A stretch of DNA of 64,000 nucleotides from Megaustenia siamemsis. Taxonomy: Eukaryota > Mollusca > Gastropoda > Stylommatophora > Ariophantidae. The position numbers were made by a program, and so were the translations under genes. The stretch is taken from the NCBI GenBank assembly GCA_032433765.1, contig JAVIAB010000156.1, positions 88,245,150-88,309,149 of the forward strand, read 5' to 3'. The notes under the pieces are model-generated. The model was not told the DNA's origin and made no database searches. It saw nothing but the letters and a program-made list of their open reading frames with translations. Of the stretch, positions 24,525 to 37,046 are shown piece after piece. The first letter of the stretch is position 1, and the number at the start of each line of letters is the position of its first letter.

Positions 24525-24666
24525 CAATTTGGAGAGGATGAAGATCTTGGCCAGTTCTGTCTTGCTCACCTTTTCACAAACAGAATGTTTTCTGCTGGAG
24601 TTTTGGGCCTTGCCTATATTGCTTCTCCCCGTAAATATGCATTAGGAGGGATTTGTTCGTCTCAGA
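24525..24666 (+). CDS. ADAM17: ADAM17-like metalloprotease, exon B
   Basis: This exon of 142 nt is bounded by tcatttcacag and the donor CAGA|gtacgt, entering in phase 0 and leaving in phase 1. It encodes visible residues 37-83 plus the first base of Arg84. CLAHLFT (48-54), GLAYIASPR (64-72) and GGIC (77-80) match the CLAHLFT...GLAYVGSPR...GGVC block of ADAM17, and fit ADAM17 better than ADAM10 (CLAYVFT...GLAWVGAP). The cysteines expected for disulphides of the ADAM17 catalytic fold are kept at 48 and 80. The exon sits in single-copy sequence between a 26-bp array and SINE remnants. It is well conserved and shows no lesion. Confidence 0.9.
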
Positions 24667-24789
24667 GTACGTTATTTGTGTGCATGTAAATAATTATGGT
24701 TTGTTATTTCTTGAAACATTATGTTGTATGTGCTTTGTGTGTGTCTAGAGTGTAATGTCATGTCACTTCAATAAATACAACAGACATTT

Positions 24790-24990
24790 TGTGTTAGATG
24801 AGGTCCGCTCTGATCCCATCCGTAAGCTCCTAGGTTCATCAACCTTAAATGGGTGGTGGAATTTTCTTGGATAGTAGGGCAGCCTGGCATGTCAGATGAG
24901 CCATGAAATGAGCCTCTGGTCATTGACAATTATGGACCATGTACCCAGTACACTTTCAATTTGGAGGAAGTCTTAACTTCTCCTTCCAAA
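24790..24990 (+). mobile_element. SINE remnant sharing the TTAAATGGGT body domain
   Basis: GATCCCATCCGTAAGCTCC and CAACCTTAAATGGGTGGTGG resemble the tRNA B-box end and the CAGCCTTAAATGGGTACCGG body of the complete SINE at 6005. The match is diverged and lacks the first head. It lies immediately upstream of the second full SINE (25019-25394). Confidence 0.6.
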
Positions 24991-25018
24991 CAAAACTAGA
25001 TTTGTCCTAAAGAAAAAT

Positions 25019-25394
25019 AAAAGTAGTAAGTAAAGTACCCCCCGTCACGCCAAGTGGCGTATAGGGAAATATGGTGTTAGTGACCCTATATTTTACAGAC
25101 CTTCAGCACATGATTTTTTTTTTTTTGGGGTAATGTGGTCGGTATTACGCCCGTGCTGCTTTTACTTTCCCAGAAAAAATCCGGTACCCATTTAAGGCTG
25201 GGTGAACCCGGAGCCGTCGATTGGGATCGAACCCTACCCCTTGTCCGTAGTAGTCCAGTTCACTAACCACTGAGCTATCGCGGCTCCTACTAATTTTTAG
25301 GGAATTAGTAAAACCCAGGTGTCCTCGCCAGGGTACGAACCCCGGCTGTTGCCGTGGTAAGCCAACCGCCTATCGATTGCGCTAACCGGACACT
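25019..25394 (-). mobile_element. SINE with two tandem tRNA-like heads, copy 2
   Basis: On the minus strand this has the same structure as the copy at 6005: a GTGTCCGGTTAGCGCAATCG head, a second GGAGCCGCGATAGCTCAG head with GGGTTCGATCCC, the TTAAATGGGTACCGG body and the terminal GTCACGCC hairpin region. A perfect 11-bp duplication TAAAGAAAAAT flanks it (25008-25018 and 25395-25405). A longer A/T tract (t14) lies in the body. The two copies are similar enough to be one family. Confidence 0.88.
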
Positions 25395-25405
25395 TAAAGA
25401 AAAAT

Positions 25406-26137
25406 GGCTGACAGAAAAAGAAAAGTGTGTGTCAGTCTCAAAAATCACATCAGTAGAATTATTATTGTTAAGGACAGTCAGTATGTGTTATACATGAAAT
25501 AGAAGAAGATTGAAGTGAGAGTACATATGTAGCAAACAACAAAAAAACATTAAAATAATCTAATAATTGCAAAGAAAGAATGTTTGTAGAAAAGAGTCCC
25601 TGAATCTGAGATCTAAAGAATATTTGTTAAATGTCAACTTATCGGTCATTTATCCCAAGTTGTCTTTACAGGTAAATCATTTCAGAAACAGTGAACCTGC
25701 ATTTTTATCTTGATATTTATGACATGATGCAGCACTTTTGAAATCATAGTATTGTGATCAGCTAAGGTCCTCTGTTTTGTACAACTTTACAATATTTTTT
25801 AATATAACAAACATTATAAAACTTTGTACTGTTTTTGACTACAAACATTAGAATCAATACAAAAATAGTTTGCTGTCCAACATCTTGTGATATAATACAA
25901 ACATTAGAATCAATACAAAAATAGTTTGCTGTCCAACATCTTGTGATATAATGCAAACTTTGTGGGTGTGGCAACAACACATGTTTTTACAAGAAAGTAA
26001 CCAAACATCATAGCCCTGACGTCAGATTCTACAAACTAAACTTCTAATGCTAGAGATCTCCACTTGTAGACACTTTTCAAAATAGGTGAATAATGAAAAC
26101 AATTAATTTGTAACTGACAGCCGGATGATTATTGAAA
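25406..26137. other. unique intron sequence with a 56-bp duplication
   Basis: AT-rich intron DNA. Positions 25841-25952 are two adjacent 56-bp units starting ACAAACATTAGAATC. No gene or RNA feature is seen in the rest. Confidence 0.7.
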
Positions 26138-26896
26138 CAGTGGTAGGAAGAATGATGCAGTCCTGGTGCATCAAACATGCATCTGTCAGGGAAGATTACC
26201 CTTACTGTGAGTAGATGTTGTCACTTTACTAGACAGTGGTAGGAAGAATGATGCAGTCCTGGTGCATCAAACATGCATCTGTCAGGGAAGATTACCCTTA
26301 CTGTGAGTAGATGTTGTCACTTTACTAGACAGTGGTAGGAAGAATGATGCAGTCCTGGTGCATCAAACATGCATCTGTCAGGGAAGATTACCCTTACTGT
26401 GAGTAGATATTGTCACTTTACTAGACAGTGGTAGGAAGAATGATGCAGTCCTGGTGCATCAAACATGTGTCTGTCAGGGAAGATTACCCTTACTGTGAGT
26501 AGATGTTGTCACTTTACTAGACAGTGGTAGAAAGAATGATGCAGTCCTGGTGCATCAAACATGTGTCTGTCAGGGAAGATTACCCTTACTGTGAGTAGAT
26601 GTTGTCACTTTACTAGACAGTGGTAGAAAGAATGATGCAGTCCTGGTGCATCAAACATGCATCTGTCAGGGAAGATTACCCTTACTGTGAGTAGATATTG
26701 TCACTTTACTAGACAGTGGTAGGAAGAACGATGCAGTCCTGGTGCATCAAACATGCATCTGTCAGGGAAGATTACCCTTACTGTGAGTAGATATTGTCAC
26801 TTTACTAGACAGTGGTAGGAAGAATGATGCAGTCCTGGTGCATCAAACATGCATCTGTCAGGGAAGATTACCCTTACTGTGAGTAGATGTTGTCAC
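26138..26896. repeat. 96-bp satellite, 8 copies
   Basis: Eight units of 96 bp contain ACAGTGGTAGGAAGAATGATG and TCAGGGAAGATTACCC. They are nearly identical, differing at a handful of sites (GCATCTG/GTGTCTG, GATGTTG/GATATTG), so expansion is recent. No open frame is seen. Confidence 0.95.
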
Positions 26897-27160
26897 TAGA
26901 CAGAAAATACTTCTGTTATTGTAGTGTGCTGGGTTGAGTGACAGGTGCCTCTGACTGTTCACTGAATCTACAGGTTGCTGCACTGAATGCTGATGTCAGT
27001 ATTTCATCGTTCATGAGAGGTTGACTGGGTCAGGGGATGGTTGAGGTTGTGAACTCTGTGTATAGTAGTCTTAGCTAACTGAACCCAGCTCACTGCACTC
27101 ATGGCAGTTTCATAGGTGCTAAATCAATTTTCATCTGATGATGTCATGTAGTAACTGGTT
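26897..27160. other. unique spacer
   Basis: Single-copy sequence with no recognised feature. Confidence 0.5.
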
Positions 27161-28165
27161 GTGTACTCAACATCAACTTACAGATTCACTCAACATCAAC
27201 TTACACATGCACTCAACATCAAAATACACATGCACTCAACATCAAAATACACATGCACTCAACATCAACATACACATGCACTCAACATCAATATACATGT
27301 GCACTTAACATCAACATACACATGCACTCAACAACAACAAACATATACTCAACATCAACACAAATGCACTCAATATATATATATATATATATATACATGC
27401 TCACAAATACACTAAACATCAACTTACACATGTATTCAACAACATACAAATGAACACAACATCAATATACACATGCACTCAACATCAACTTACACATGCA
27501 CTCAACATCAACACAACATGTACTCAACATCAACACACACATGTACTCAACATCAACACACATGAGATGAACACAACATCAACATGTACTCAACATCAAC
27601 ACACATGAGATGAACACAACATCAACATGCACTCAACATCAACACACACATGTCATCATCATCATCATCATCGTGTGCCTTCTCCGCAACGAAGGTTTAC
27701 CTTGTTTTTTTCCTTCCAATATTAATTTTAGTAGGCTGTTGTGCCTTTTAACATGCCCCAAAAATTTCATTTGTCTTGTCTTAATTGTATTTAGTAGTTC
27801 TCTTTTTATTTTCAGTTGTTTTAAAACTTTATCGTTTGTTATCTTTTGTTTCCATCCAATTCTACCTATTCTTCTATAATTCCACATTTCAAAGGCTTCA
27901 ATTTTCTGTTCTGTTTTCTTGTCTAATGTCCATGTTTCTGCACCATACAGGAATATTGAGAAGATGTAACATTTTGCCATTCTTAGTTTCAGCACTGTTG
28001 ATATTTGTTTTGTTGTTAGTATATTTTTCATGGCATTAAAATTACTTTTTGCCATTCCTATTCTTTTGTTTATTTCAGTTTTGCATTTTCCATCATTGGT
28101 TATAGTACTCAACACACATGTACTCAACATTAACACACACATGTACTCAACATCAACACACACAC
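27161..28165. repeat. 22-bp minisatellite interrupted by a LINE
   Basis: Units with CACTCAACATCAACATACAC run from 27161 to about 27650 and resume at about 28108-28165. A (TA)n run sits at 27373-27395. The interruption is an RTE fragment (27652-28107). Confidence 0.9.
27652..28107 (-). mobile_element. RTE-like LINE, 5'-truncated, inside the 22-bp array
   Basis: The minus strand encodes the C-terminal region of an RTE protein: YGAETWTLDKKTEQKIEAFE, then MKFLGHVKRHNSLLKLILEG, then a shortened RR run leading to an (ATG)n tail (seen as tcatcatcatcat at 27654-27672). The family and tail type match the fragments at 3158 and 37803. The target duplication cannot be resolved because both flanks are the same satellite. 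Confidence 0.85.
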
Positions 28166-28207
28166 TCTAGACTGAGAAAGATTCCTTGCCCATCTATCTC
28201 TGTCATC

Positions 28208-31200
28208 ACAACAATGTGTGGCTTTGGTCATACAATAATGTGTGGCTTATATCATACAACAATGTGTAGCTTTGGTCATACAATAATGTGTGGCTTATAT
28301 CGTACAACAATGTGTCACTTATGTCATACAACAATGTGTGGCTTTGGTCATACAACAATGTGTGGCTTATATCATACAACAATGTGTGGCTTATGTCATA
28401 CAACAATGTGTGGCTTATATCGTACAACAATGTGTCACTTATGTCATACAACAATGTGTGGCTTTGGTCATACAACAATGTGTGGCTTATATCATACAAC
28501 AATGTGTGGCTTATGTCATACAACAATGTGTGGCTTATGTCATACAACAATGTGTGGCTTATATCGTACAACAATGTGTGGCTTTGGTCATACAATAATG
28601 TGTGGCTTATATCATACAACAATGTGTGGCTTATATCATACAACAATGTGTGGCTTATGTCATACAACAATGTGTGGCTTATGTCATACAACAATGTGTG
28701 GCTTAGGTCATACAACAATGTGTGGCTTATGTCATACAATAATGTGTGACTTATATCATACAACAATGTGTGGCTTAGGTCAAAAAGAATGTGTGGCTTA
28801 GGTCATACAACAATTTGTGGCTGAGGTCGTACAACAATGTGTGGCTGAGGAAATACAACAATGCGTGGCTTAGGTCAAAGAGGAATGTGTGGCTTAGGTC
28901 ATACAACAATGCGTGGCTTAGGTCAAACAACAATGTGTGACTGAGGTCGTACAACAATGTACGGCTGAGGTCATACAACAATGTGTGGCTGAGGCCATAC
29001 AACAATGTTTGGCTTAGGTCAAAGAAGAACGTGTGGCTTAGGTCGTACAATAATGTGTGGCTTCAGTCATACAACAATACGTCGCTTAGGTCATACAACA
29101 ATGTATGGTTGAGGTCATACAACAATGTGTGGCTGAGGCCATACAACAATGTTTGGCTTAGGTCAAAGAAGAATGTGTGGCTTAGGTCGTACAATAATGT
29201 GTGGCTTCAGTCATACAACAATACGTCGCTTAGGTCATACAACAATGTATGGCTGAGGTCATACAACAATATGTGGCTGAGGTCATTCAACATGTGGCTG
29301 AGGTCATACAACAATGTGTGGCTTAGGTCATACAACAATGTGTGGCTTAGGTCATACAACAATGTGTGGCTTAGGTCATACAACAATGTGTGGCTTAGGT
29401 CATACAACAATGTGTGGCTTAGGTCATACAACAATGTGTGGCTTAGGTCATACAACAATGTGTGGCTTAAGTCATACAGCAATGTGTGGCTGAGGTCATA
29501 CAACAGTGTGTGGCTTAGGTCATACAACAATGTGTGGCTTAGTTAAAAAAAGAACGTGTGGCTTAGGTCGTACAACAATATGTGGCTTGGGTCATACAAC
29601 AATGTGTGGCTTAGGTTAAAGAAGAATGCGTGGCTTAGGTCATACAACAATGTGTGGCTTAGGTTATACAACAATGTGTGGCTGAGGTCTAAGAACATGT
29701 GGCTTAAGTCATACAACAATGTGTGCCTTAGGTCATACAACAATGCATGGCTGAGGTCATACAACAATGTATGGCTTAGGTCATACAATGTGTGGTTTAG
29801 GTCAAAGAAGAACATGTGGATTAGGTCGTACAACAATGTGTGGTTTAGGTCATACAACAATGTGTTGCTGAAGTCATACAGCAATGTGTGGCTTAAGTCA
29901 AAGAAGAATGTGTGAATTAGGTCGTACAACAATAGTGGCTTAGGTCGTACAACAATGTGTGTCTGAGGTCATACAACAATGTGTGGCTGAGGTCATACAA
30001 CAATGTTTGTCTGAGGTCATACAACAATGTGTGGCTTAGGTCATACAACAATGTGTGGCTTAGGTCAAAGAAGAACATGTGGCTTAGGTCGTACAACAAT
30101 ACATGGCTGAGGTCATACAACAATGTGTGGCTAAGGTTGTACAACAATGTGTGGCTGAAGTCATACAACAATGTGTGACTGAAGTCATACAACAATGTGT
30201 GGCTGAGGGTATACAACAATGTGTGGCTGAGGTCGTACAGCAATACATGGCTGAGGTCATACAACAATGTGTGGCTAAGGTTGTACAACAGTGTGTGGCT
30301 GAAGTCATACAACAATGTGTGGCTGAAGTCATACAACAATGTGTGGCTTAGGTCATATAACAATGTGTGGCTGAGGGTATACAACAATGTGTGGCTGAGG
30401 TCGTACAGCAATGTGTGGCTGAGGTCATACAACAATGTTTGGCTTAGGTCATACAACAATGTGTGGCTTAGGTCATGAAACAATGTGTGGCTTCAGTCAT
30501 ACAACAATGTGTGGCTGAGGTCATTCAACATGTGGCTGAGGTCATTCAACATGTGGCTGAGGTCGTACAACAATGTGTGGCTTAGGTCATACAACAATGT
30601 GTGGCTTAGGTCGTACAACAATGTGTGGCTTAGGTCAAAGAAGAACATGTGGATTAGGTCATACAACAATGTGTGGCTTAAGTCGTACAACAATGTGTGT
30701 CTGAGGTCGTACAATAATGTGTGGCTTAGGTCATACAACATTATGTGGCTTAGGTCGTACAACAATGTGTGGCTTAGGTCGAAATAAATGTGTGGCTGAG
30801 GTCATACAACAATGTGTGGCTGAGGTCATACAACAATGTATGGTTTAGGTCGTACAACAATGTGTGGCTTAGGTCAAAGAAGAACATGTGGATTAGGTCA
30901 TACAACAATGTGTGGCTTAAGTCGTACAACAATGTGTGGCTTAGGTCATACAACAATGTTTGGCTTAGGTCAAAGAAGAACATGTGGCTTAGGTCATACA
31001 ATGTGTGGTTTAGGTCAAAGAAGAACATGTGGATTAGGTCGTACAACAATGTGTGGCTTAGGTCATACAACAATGTGTGACTGAGGTCATACAGCAATGT
31101 GTGGCTTAGGTCAAAGAAGAATGTGTGGCTTAGGTCGTACAACAATGTGTGGCTTAGGTCATACAACAATGTCTGGCTTAGATTAAAGAAGAATGTGTGG

Positions 31201-34200
31201 CTTAGGTTGTACAACAATGTGTGGCTTAGGTTATACAACAATGTGTGGTTGAGGTTGTGCAACAATGTGTGTATTAGGTCATACAACAATTTATCGCTGA
31301 GGTCGTACAAAAATGTGTGGCTGAGTCATATAACAATGTGTGGCTGAGGTCATACAACAATGTGTGGCTTAGGTCATACAACAGTGTGTGGCTTAGGTCA
31401 AAGAAGATTGTGTGTATTAGGTCATACAACAATGTGTGGCTTAGGTCAAAAAAGAACGTGTGGCTTAGGTCATTCAACAATATGTGGCTTGGGTCATACA
31501 ACAATGTGTGGCTTAATTTAAAGAAAAATGCGTGGCTTAGGTCGTACAACAATGTGTGGCTTAGGTTACACAACAATGTGTGGCTGAGGTCTAAGAACAT
31601 GTGGCTTAAGTCATACAACAATGTGTGGCTTAGGTCATACAACAATGTGTGGCTGAGTCATACAACAATGTGTGGCTGAGTCATACAACAATGTGTGGCT
31701 TAGGTCATGCAACAATGTGTGGCTTAGGTCATACAATGTGTGGTTTAGGTCAAAGAAGAATGTGTGGATTAGGTCGTACAACAATGTGTGGCTTAGGTCA
31801 TACAACAATGTGTTGCTGAGGTCATACAGCAATGTGTGGCTTAGGTCAAAGAAGAATGTGTGAATTAGGTCGTACAACAATGTGTGCCTTAGGTCGTACA
31901 ACAATGTGTTGCTGAGGTCATACAGCAATGTGTGGCTTAGGTCAAAGAAGAATGTGTGAATTAGGTCGTACAACAATGTGTGACTGAGGTCATACAACAA
32001 TGTGTGGCTGAGGTCATACAACAATGTGTGGCTGAGGTCATATAACAATGTGTGGCTGAGGTTGTACAACAATGTGTGGCTTAGGTCATACAACAATGTG
32101 TGGCTTAGGTTGTACAACAATGTGTGGCTGAAGTCATACAACAATGTGTGGCTGAAGTCATACAACAATGTGTGGCTTAGGTCATACAACAATGTGTGGC
32201 TGAGGGTATACAACAATGTGTGGCTGAGGTCGTACAGCAATACATGGCTGAGGTCATACAACAATGTGTGGCTAAGGTTGTACAACAATGTGTGGCTGAA
32301 GTCATACAACAATGTGTGGCTGAGGTCGTACAACAATGTGTGGCTGAGGTCATACAACAATGTTTGGCTTAGGTCAAAGAAGAACATGTGGTTTAGGTCG
32401 TGCAACAATGTGTGGCTTCAGTCATACAACAATGTGTGGCTGAGGTCATTCAACATGTGGCTGAGGTTGTACAATAATGTGTGGCTTAGGTCATACAACA
32501 ATGTGTGGCTTAGGTCGAAAAACAATGTGTGGCTGAGGTCATACAACAATGTGTGGCTGAGGTCATACAACAATGTATGGTTTAGGTCATACAACAATGT
32601 ATGGCTTAGGTCAAAGAAGAACATGTGGATTAGGTCATACAACAATGCGTGGCTTAAGTCGTACAACAATGTGTGTCTGAGGTCATACAACAATGTGTGG
32701 CTTAGGTCATACAACAATGTTTGGCTTAGGTCAAAGAAGAACATGTGGCTTAGGTCATACAATGTGTGGTTTAGGTCAAAGAAGAACGTGTGGATTAGGT
32801 CGTACAACAATGTGTGGCTGAGGTCATACAACAATGTGTGGCTGAGGTCATACAGCAATGTGTGGCTTAGGTCAAAGAAGAATGTGTGGCTTAGGTCGTA
32901 CAACAATGTGTGGCTTAGATCATACAACAATGTCTGGTTTAGGTTAAAGAAGAATGTGTGGCTTAGGTTGTACAACAATGTGTGGCTGAGGTTGTACAAC
33001 AATGTGTGGCTGAGGAAATACAACAATGTGTGGCTTAGGTCAAAGAGGAATGTGTGGCTTAGGTCATACAACAATGCGTTGCTTAGGTCAAACAACAATG
33101 TGTTACTGAGGTCGTACAACAATGTATGGCTGAGGTCATACAACAATGTGTTGCTTAGGTCAAAGAAGAATGTGTGGATTAGGTCATACAACAATGTGTG
33201 GCTTAGGTCAAAGAAGAACGTGTGGCTTAGGTCGTACAATAATGTGTGGCTGAGGTCATACAACAATATGTCGCTTAGGTCATACAACAATGTGTGGCTG
33301 AGGTCATACAACAATATGTGGCTGAGGTAATTCAACATGTGGCTGAGGTCATACAACAATGTGTGGCTTAGGTCATACAACAATGTGTGGCTTAGGTCAT
33401 ACAACAATGCATGGCTTAGGTCATACAACAATGCGTGGCTTAGGTCATACAACAATGTGTGGCTTAGGTCATACAACAATGTGTGGCTTAGGTCATACAA
33501 CAATGTGTGGATTAAGTCATACAGCAATGTGTGGCTGAGGTCATACAACAGTGTGTGGCTTAGGTCATACAACAATGTGTGGCTTAGGTAAAAAAAGAAC
33601 ATGTGGCTTAGGTCGTACAACAATATGTGGCTTGGGTCATACAACAATGTGTGGCTTAGGTTAAAGAAGAATGCGTGGCTTAGGTAATACAACAATGTGT
33701 GGCTTAGGTTATACAACAATGTGTGGCTGAGGTCTAAGAACATGTGGCTTAAGTCATACAACAATGTGTGGCTTAGGTCATACAACAATGCATGGCTGAG
33801 GTCATACAACAATGTGTGGCTGAGTCATACAACGTGTGGCTGAGGTCATACAACAATGTGTGGCTTAGGTCATACAATGTGTGGTTTAGGTCAAAGAAGA
33901 ACATGTGGATTAGGTCATACAACAATGTGTGGTTTAGGTCATACAACAATGTGTTGCTGAGGTCATACAGCAATGTGTGGCTTAGGTCAAAGAAGAATGT
34001 GTGAATTAGGTCGTACAACAATGTGTGGCTTAGGTCGTACAACAATGTTTGTCTGAGGTCATACAACAATGTGTGGCTGAGGTCATATAACAATGTGTGG
34101 CTGAGGTTGTACAACAATGTGTGGCTTAGGTCATACAACAATGTGTGGCTTAGGTCAAAGAAGAACATGTGGCTTAGGTCGTACAACAATACATGGCTGA

Positions 34201-35515
34201 GGTCATACAACAATGTGTGGCTAAGGTTGTACATCAATGTGTGGCTGAAGTCATACAACAATGTGTAGCTGAAGTCATACAACAATGTGTGGCTTAGGTC
34301 ATACAACAATGTGTGGCTGAGGTCGTACAGCAATACATGGCTGAGGTCATACAACAATGTGTGGCTAAGGTTGTACAACAGTGTGTGGCTGAAGTCATAC
34401 AACAATGTGTGGCTGAAGTCATACAACAATGTGTGGCTTAGGTCATACAACAATGTGTGGCTGAGGTCGTACAGCAATGTGTGGCTTAGATCAAAGAAGA
34501 ACATGTGGATTAGGTCATACAACAATGTGTAGCTTAGGTCATACAGCAATGTGTGGCTGAGGTCGTACAACAATGTGTGGCTGAGGTCATACAACAATGT
34601 TTGGCTTAGGTTATACAACAATGTGTGGCTTAGGTCGAAAAACAATGTGTGGCTGAGGTCATACAACAATGTGTGGCTGAGGTCATACAACAATGTGTGG
34701 CTTAGGTCAAAGAAGAACATGTGGATTAGGTCATACAACAATGTGTGGCTTAAGTCGTACAACAATGTGTGTCTGAGGTCGTACAACAATGTATGGCTTA
34801 GGTCATACAACAATGTTTGGCTTAGGTCAAAGAAGAACATGTGGCTTAGGTCATACAATGTGTGGTTTAGGTCAAAGAAGAACGTGTGGATTAGGTCGTA
34901 CAACAATGTGTGGCTGAGGTCATACAGCAATGTGTGGCTGAGGTCATACAGCAATGTGTGGCTTAGGTCAAAGAAGAATGTGTGGCTTAGGTCGTACAAC
35001 AATGTGTGGCTTAGGTCATACAACAATGTCTGGCTTAGGTTAAAGAAGAATGTGTGGCTTAGGTCGTACAACAATGTGTGGCTTAGGTTATACAACAATG
35101 TGTGGTTGAGGTTGTGCAACAATGTGTGGCTTAGGTCATACAACAATTTATCGCTGAGGTCGTACAACAATGTGTGGCTGAGTCATACAACAATGTGTGG
35201 CTGAGGTCATACAACAATGTGTGGCTTAGGTCATACAACAGTGTGTGGCTTAGGTCAAAGAAGATTGTGTGTATTAGGTCATATAACAATGTGTGGCTTA
35301 GGTCGAAAAACAATGTGTGGCTGAGGTCATACAACAATGTGTGGCTGAGGTCATACAACAATGTATGGCTTAGGTCAAAGAAGAACATCTGGATTAGGTC
35401 GTACAACAATGTGTGGCTTAAGTCGTACAACAATGTGTGGCTTAGGTCAAAGAAGAATGTGTGGCTTAGGTCAAACAAGAATGTGTGGCTGAGGTCATAC
35501 AACAGTGTGTGGCTC
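28208..35515. repeat. 7.3-kb array of a 24-bp unit
   Basis: About 300 units share ACAACAATGTGTGGCTTAGG plus TCAT. Variant classes alternate in a structured order: TCGTAC for TCATAC, TCAAAGAAGAA for TCATACAACAA, CTGAGG for CTTAGG. Ordered runs recur at about 30.6, 32.6 and 34.7 kb, showing higher-order duplication of roughly 2 kb. All the frames of 80-465 codons on both strands (WLRSYNNV, YDLSHTLL) come from the period being 24 and are not genes. Confidence 0.97.
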
Positions 35516-35979
35516 AGGTCCTTCATGGTGTCCCAAAATAAGTAGGCCTTCGCTCACAAGCCGAGCTTACCCTCTTGTATGTAGAGTGTGTTTTCCATTC
35601 TAAGCTCTCTCCATCGGCTCATCATCTTCATAAAGAGTTCACAATATTTGTGTTGAGCTGAGAGGAACTTCATAAAGAGTTCACAATATTTGTGTTGAGC
35701 TGAGAGGAAAACCATTTGTTGTTTTTGTCTATTTCTGTTTAACTTGTGAGTATTTTGGTAACCTCTTTTAGGGCTTTCATATCTCCTTTATAATTGATAT
35801 TTCCCCTTGTTAGAATACATCGGATTTCTTGTGTTTGTGATAGAAGTTGCCTGTGCTATCTATCTGAATCAGACCTCTAGCTTGTTGTTTGCTGTATCAA
35901 CACATTGTGACCTTGAATTGTTTGCTCATGACTAGTTGCTATCACTAACTAAAACCATGTCTCTCATACCCTGGTTTAG
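35516..35979. other. unique intron sequence before exon C
   Basis: Single-copy intron DNA with one 42-bp direct duplication (35626-35667 and 35668-35709, starting CTTCATAAAGAGTTC). It ends in the acceptor ctggtttag at 35971-35979. No other feature is seen. Confidence 0.75.
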
Positions 35980-36078
35980 GAGAGAATGGGATCATATTTA
36001 ACACCGGCTTCAGCTCTTCCAAGAATACCAAGGGGAACAACTTACTGACCCAGGAAGCTATGCTGGTCACAGCTCATG
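35980..36078 (+). CDS. ADAM17: ADAM17-like metalloprotease, exon C (first half of the zinc site)
   Basis: This exon of 99 nt enters and leaves in phase 1, bounded by ctggtttag and the donor CATG|gtaagc. It encodes the end of Arg84, residues 85-116 and the first base of residue 117. NTGFSSSKN and LLTQEAMLVTAH (105-116) align with the NSGLTSTKN and ILTKEADLVTTH of ADAM17. His116 is the first zinc-binding histidine. In the family this His is followed by Glu-Leu-Gly-His. Here the exon stops after CAT G, so Glu-Leu would have to come from the next exon, and it does not (see 53653). Confidence 0.9.
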
Positions 36079-36164
36079 GTAAGCTTTACATTTCAATGTC
36101 TATTATTCCATCAGTAACAGCAAGTCTTTATTATATTTCCTGAAGAAAATATCAAGGTCTAAAC

Positions 36165-36764
36165 GTGTGCATCAAAATATTGCTTATTATGTGATTATAA
36201 AAATATTGCTTGTTATGTGATTATCAAAATATTGCTTGTTATGTGATTATCAAAATATTGCTTGTTATGTGATTATCAAAATATTGCTTGTTATGTGATT
36301 ATCAAAATATTTCTTGTTATGTGATTATCAAAATATTGCTTCTTATGTGATTATCAAAATATTGCTTCTTATATGATTACCAAAATATTGCTTGTTATGT
36401 GATTATCAAAATATTGCTTCTTATGTGAGTATCAAAATTTTGCTTGTTATGTGATTATCAAAATATTGCTTGTTATGTGATTATCAAAATATTGCTTGTT
36501 ATGTGATTATCAAAATATTGCTTGTTATGTGATTATCAAAATATTGCTTGTTATGTGATTATCAAAATATTGCTTGTTATGTGATTATCAAAATATTGCT
36601 TCTTATGTGATTATCAAAATATTGCTTGTTATGTGATTATCAAAATATTGCTTCTTATGTGATTATCAAAATATTGCTTGTTATGTGATTATCAAAATAT
36701 TGCTTCTTATGTGATTATCAAAATATTGCTTGTTATGTGATTATCAAAATATTGCTTCTTATGT
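36165..36764. repeat. 26-bp minisatellite, first part
   Basis: Units of 26 bp with GTGATTATCAAAATATTGCT and a T(G/C)TTAT variant run from shortly after exon C. The array resumes at 37047-37105 beyond a LINE insertion. Confidence 0.95.
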
Positions 36765-37046
36765 CTTCTTCTTCTTCTTCTTTCCTTCCTCATCTGCCTT
36801 TCAGCGTCGAGGGGAGATATAATTTGCGGTCTTTTGCTCTTATGTTCGCCTCTGCTGCTGTTATGTTTCCTAGTGCTTCTAATATTCCATCGATCCATCT
36901 TTTTCGTGGTCGACCCTTGGGTCTGTTGTTCTCACAACGTTTGTTGAAGGCTCGTTGTGTTGTGTTTTGTTCTTTCTGCCTTGTCACGTGGCCGAACCAT
37001 TTTATCTGTTGTTTCCTTATATATTCTATGGCTGGGGCTATTCCTA
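36765..37046 (-). mobile_element. LINE 3' fragment inside the 26-bp array
   Basis: The minus strand encodes RPKGRPRKRWIDGILEALG and ends in an (AAG)n-type tail (cttcttcttc at 36765-36781). A perfect 11-bp duplication GCTTCTTATGT flanks it (36754-36764 and 37047-37057). The tail type differs from the (ATG)n and (ATAG)n families elsewhere in the window but resembles that of the LINE at 40760. Only about 280 bp is present. Confidence 0.85.

Noticed and set aside
28206..35545. Many frames of 80-465 codons (WLRSYNNV, YDLSHTLL repeats)
   Set aside because: The 24-bp period keeps frames open on both strands; the frames end wherever a TAG/TGA variant unit occurs.
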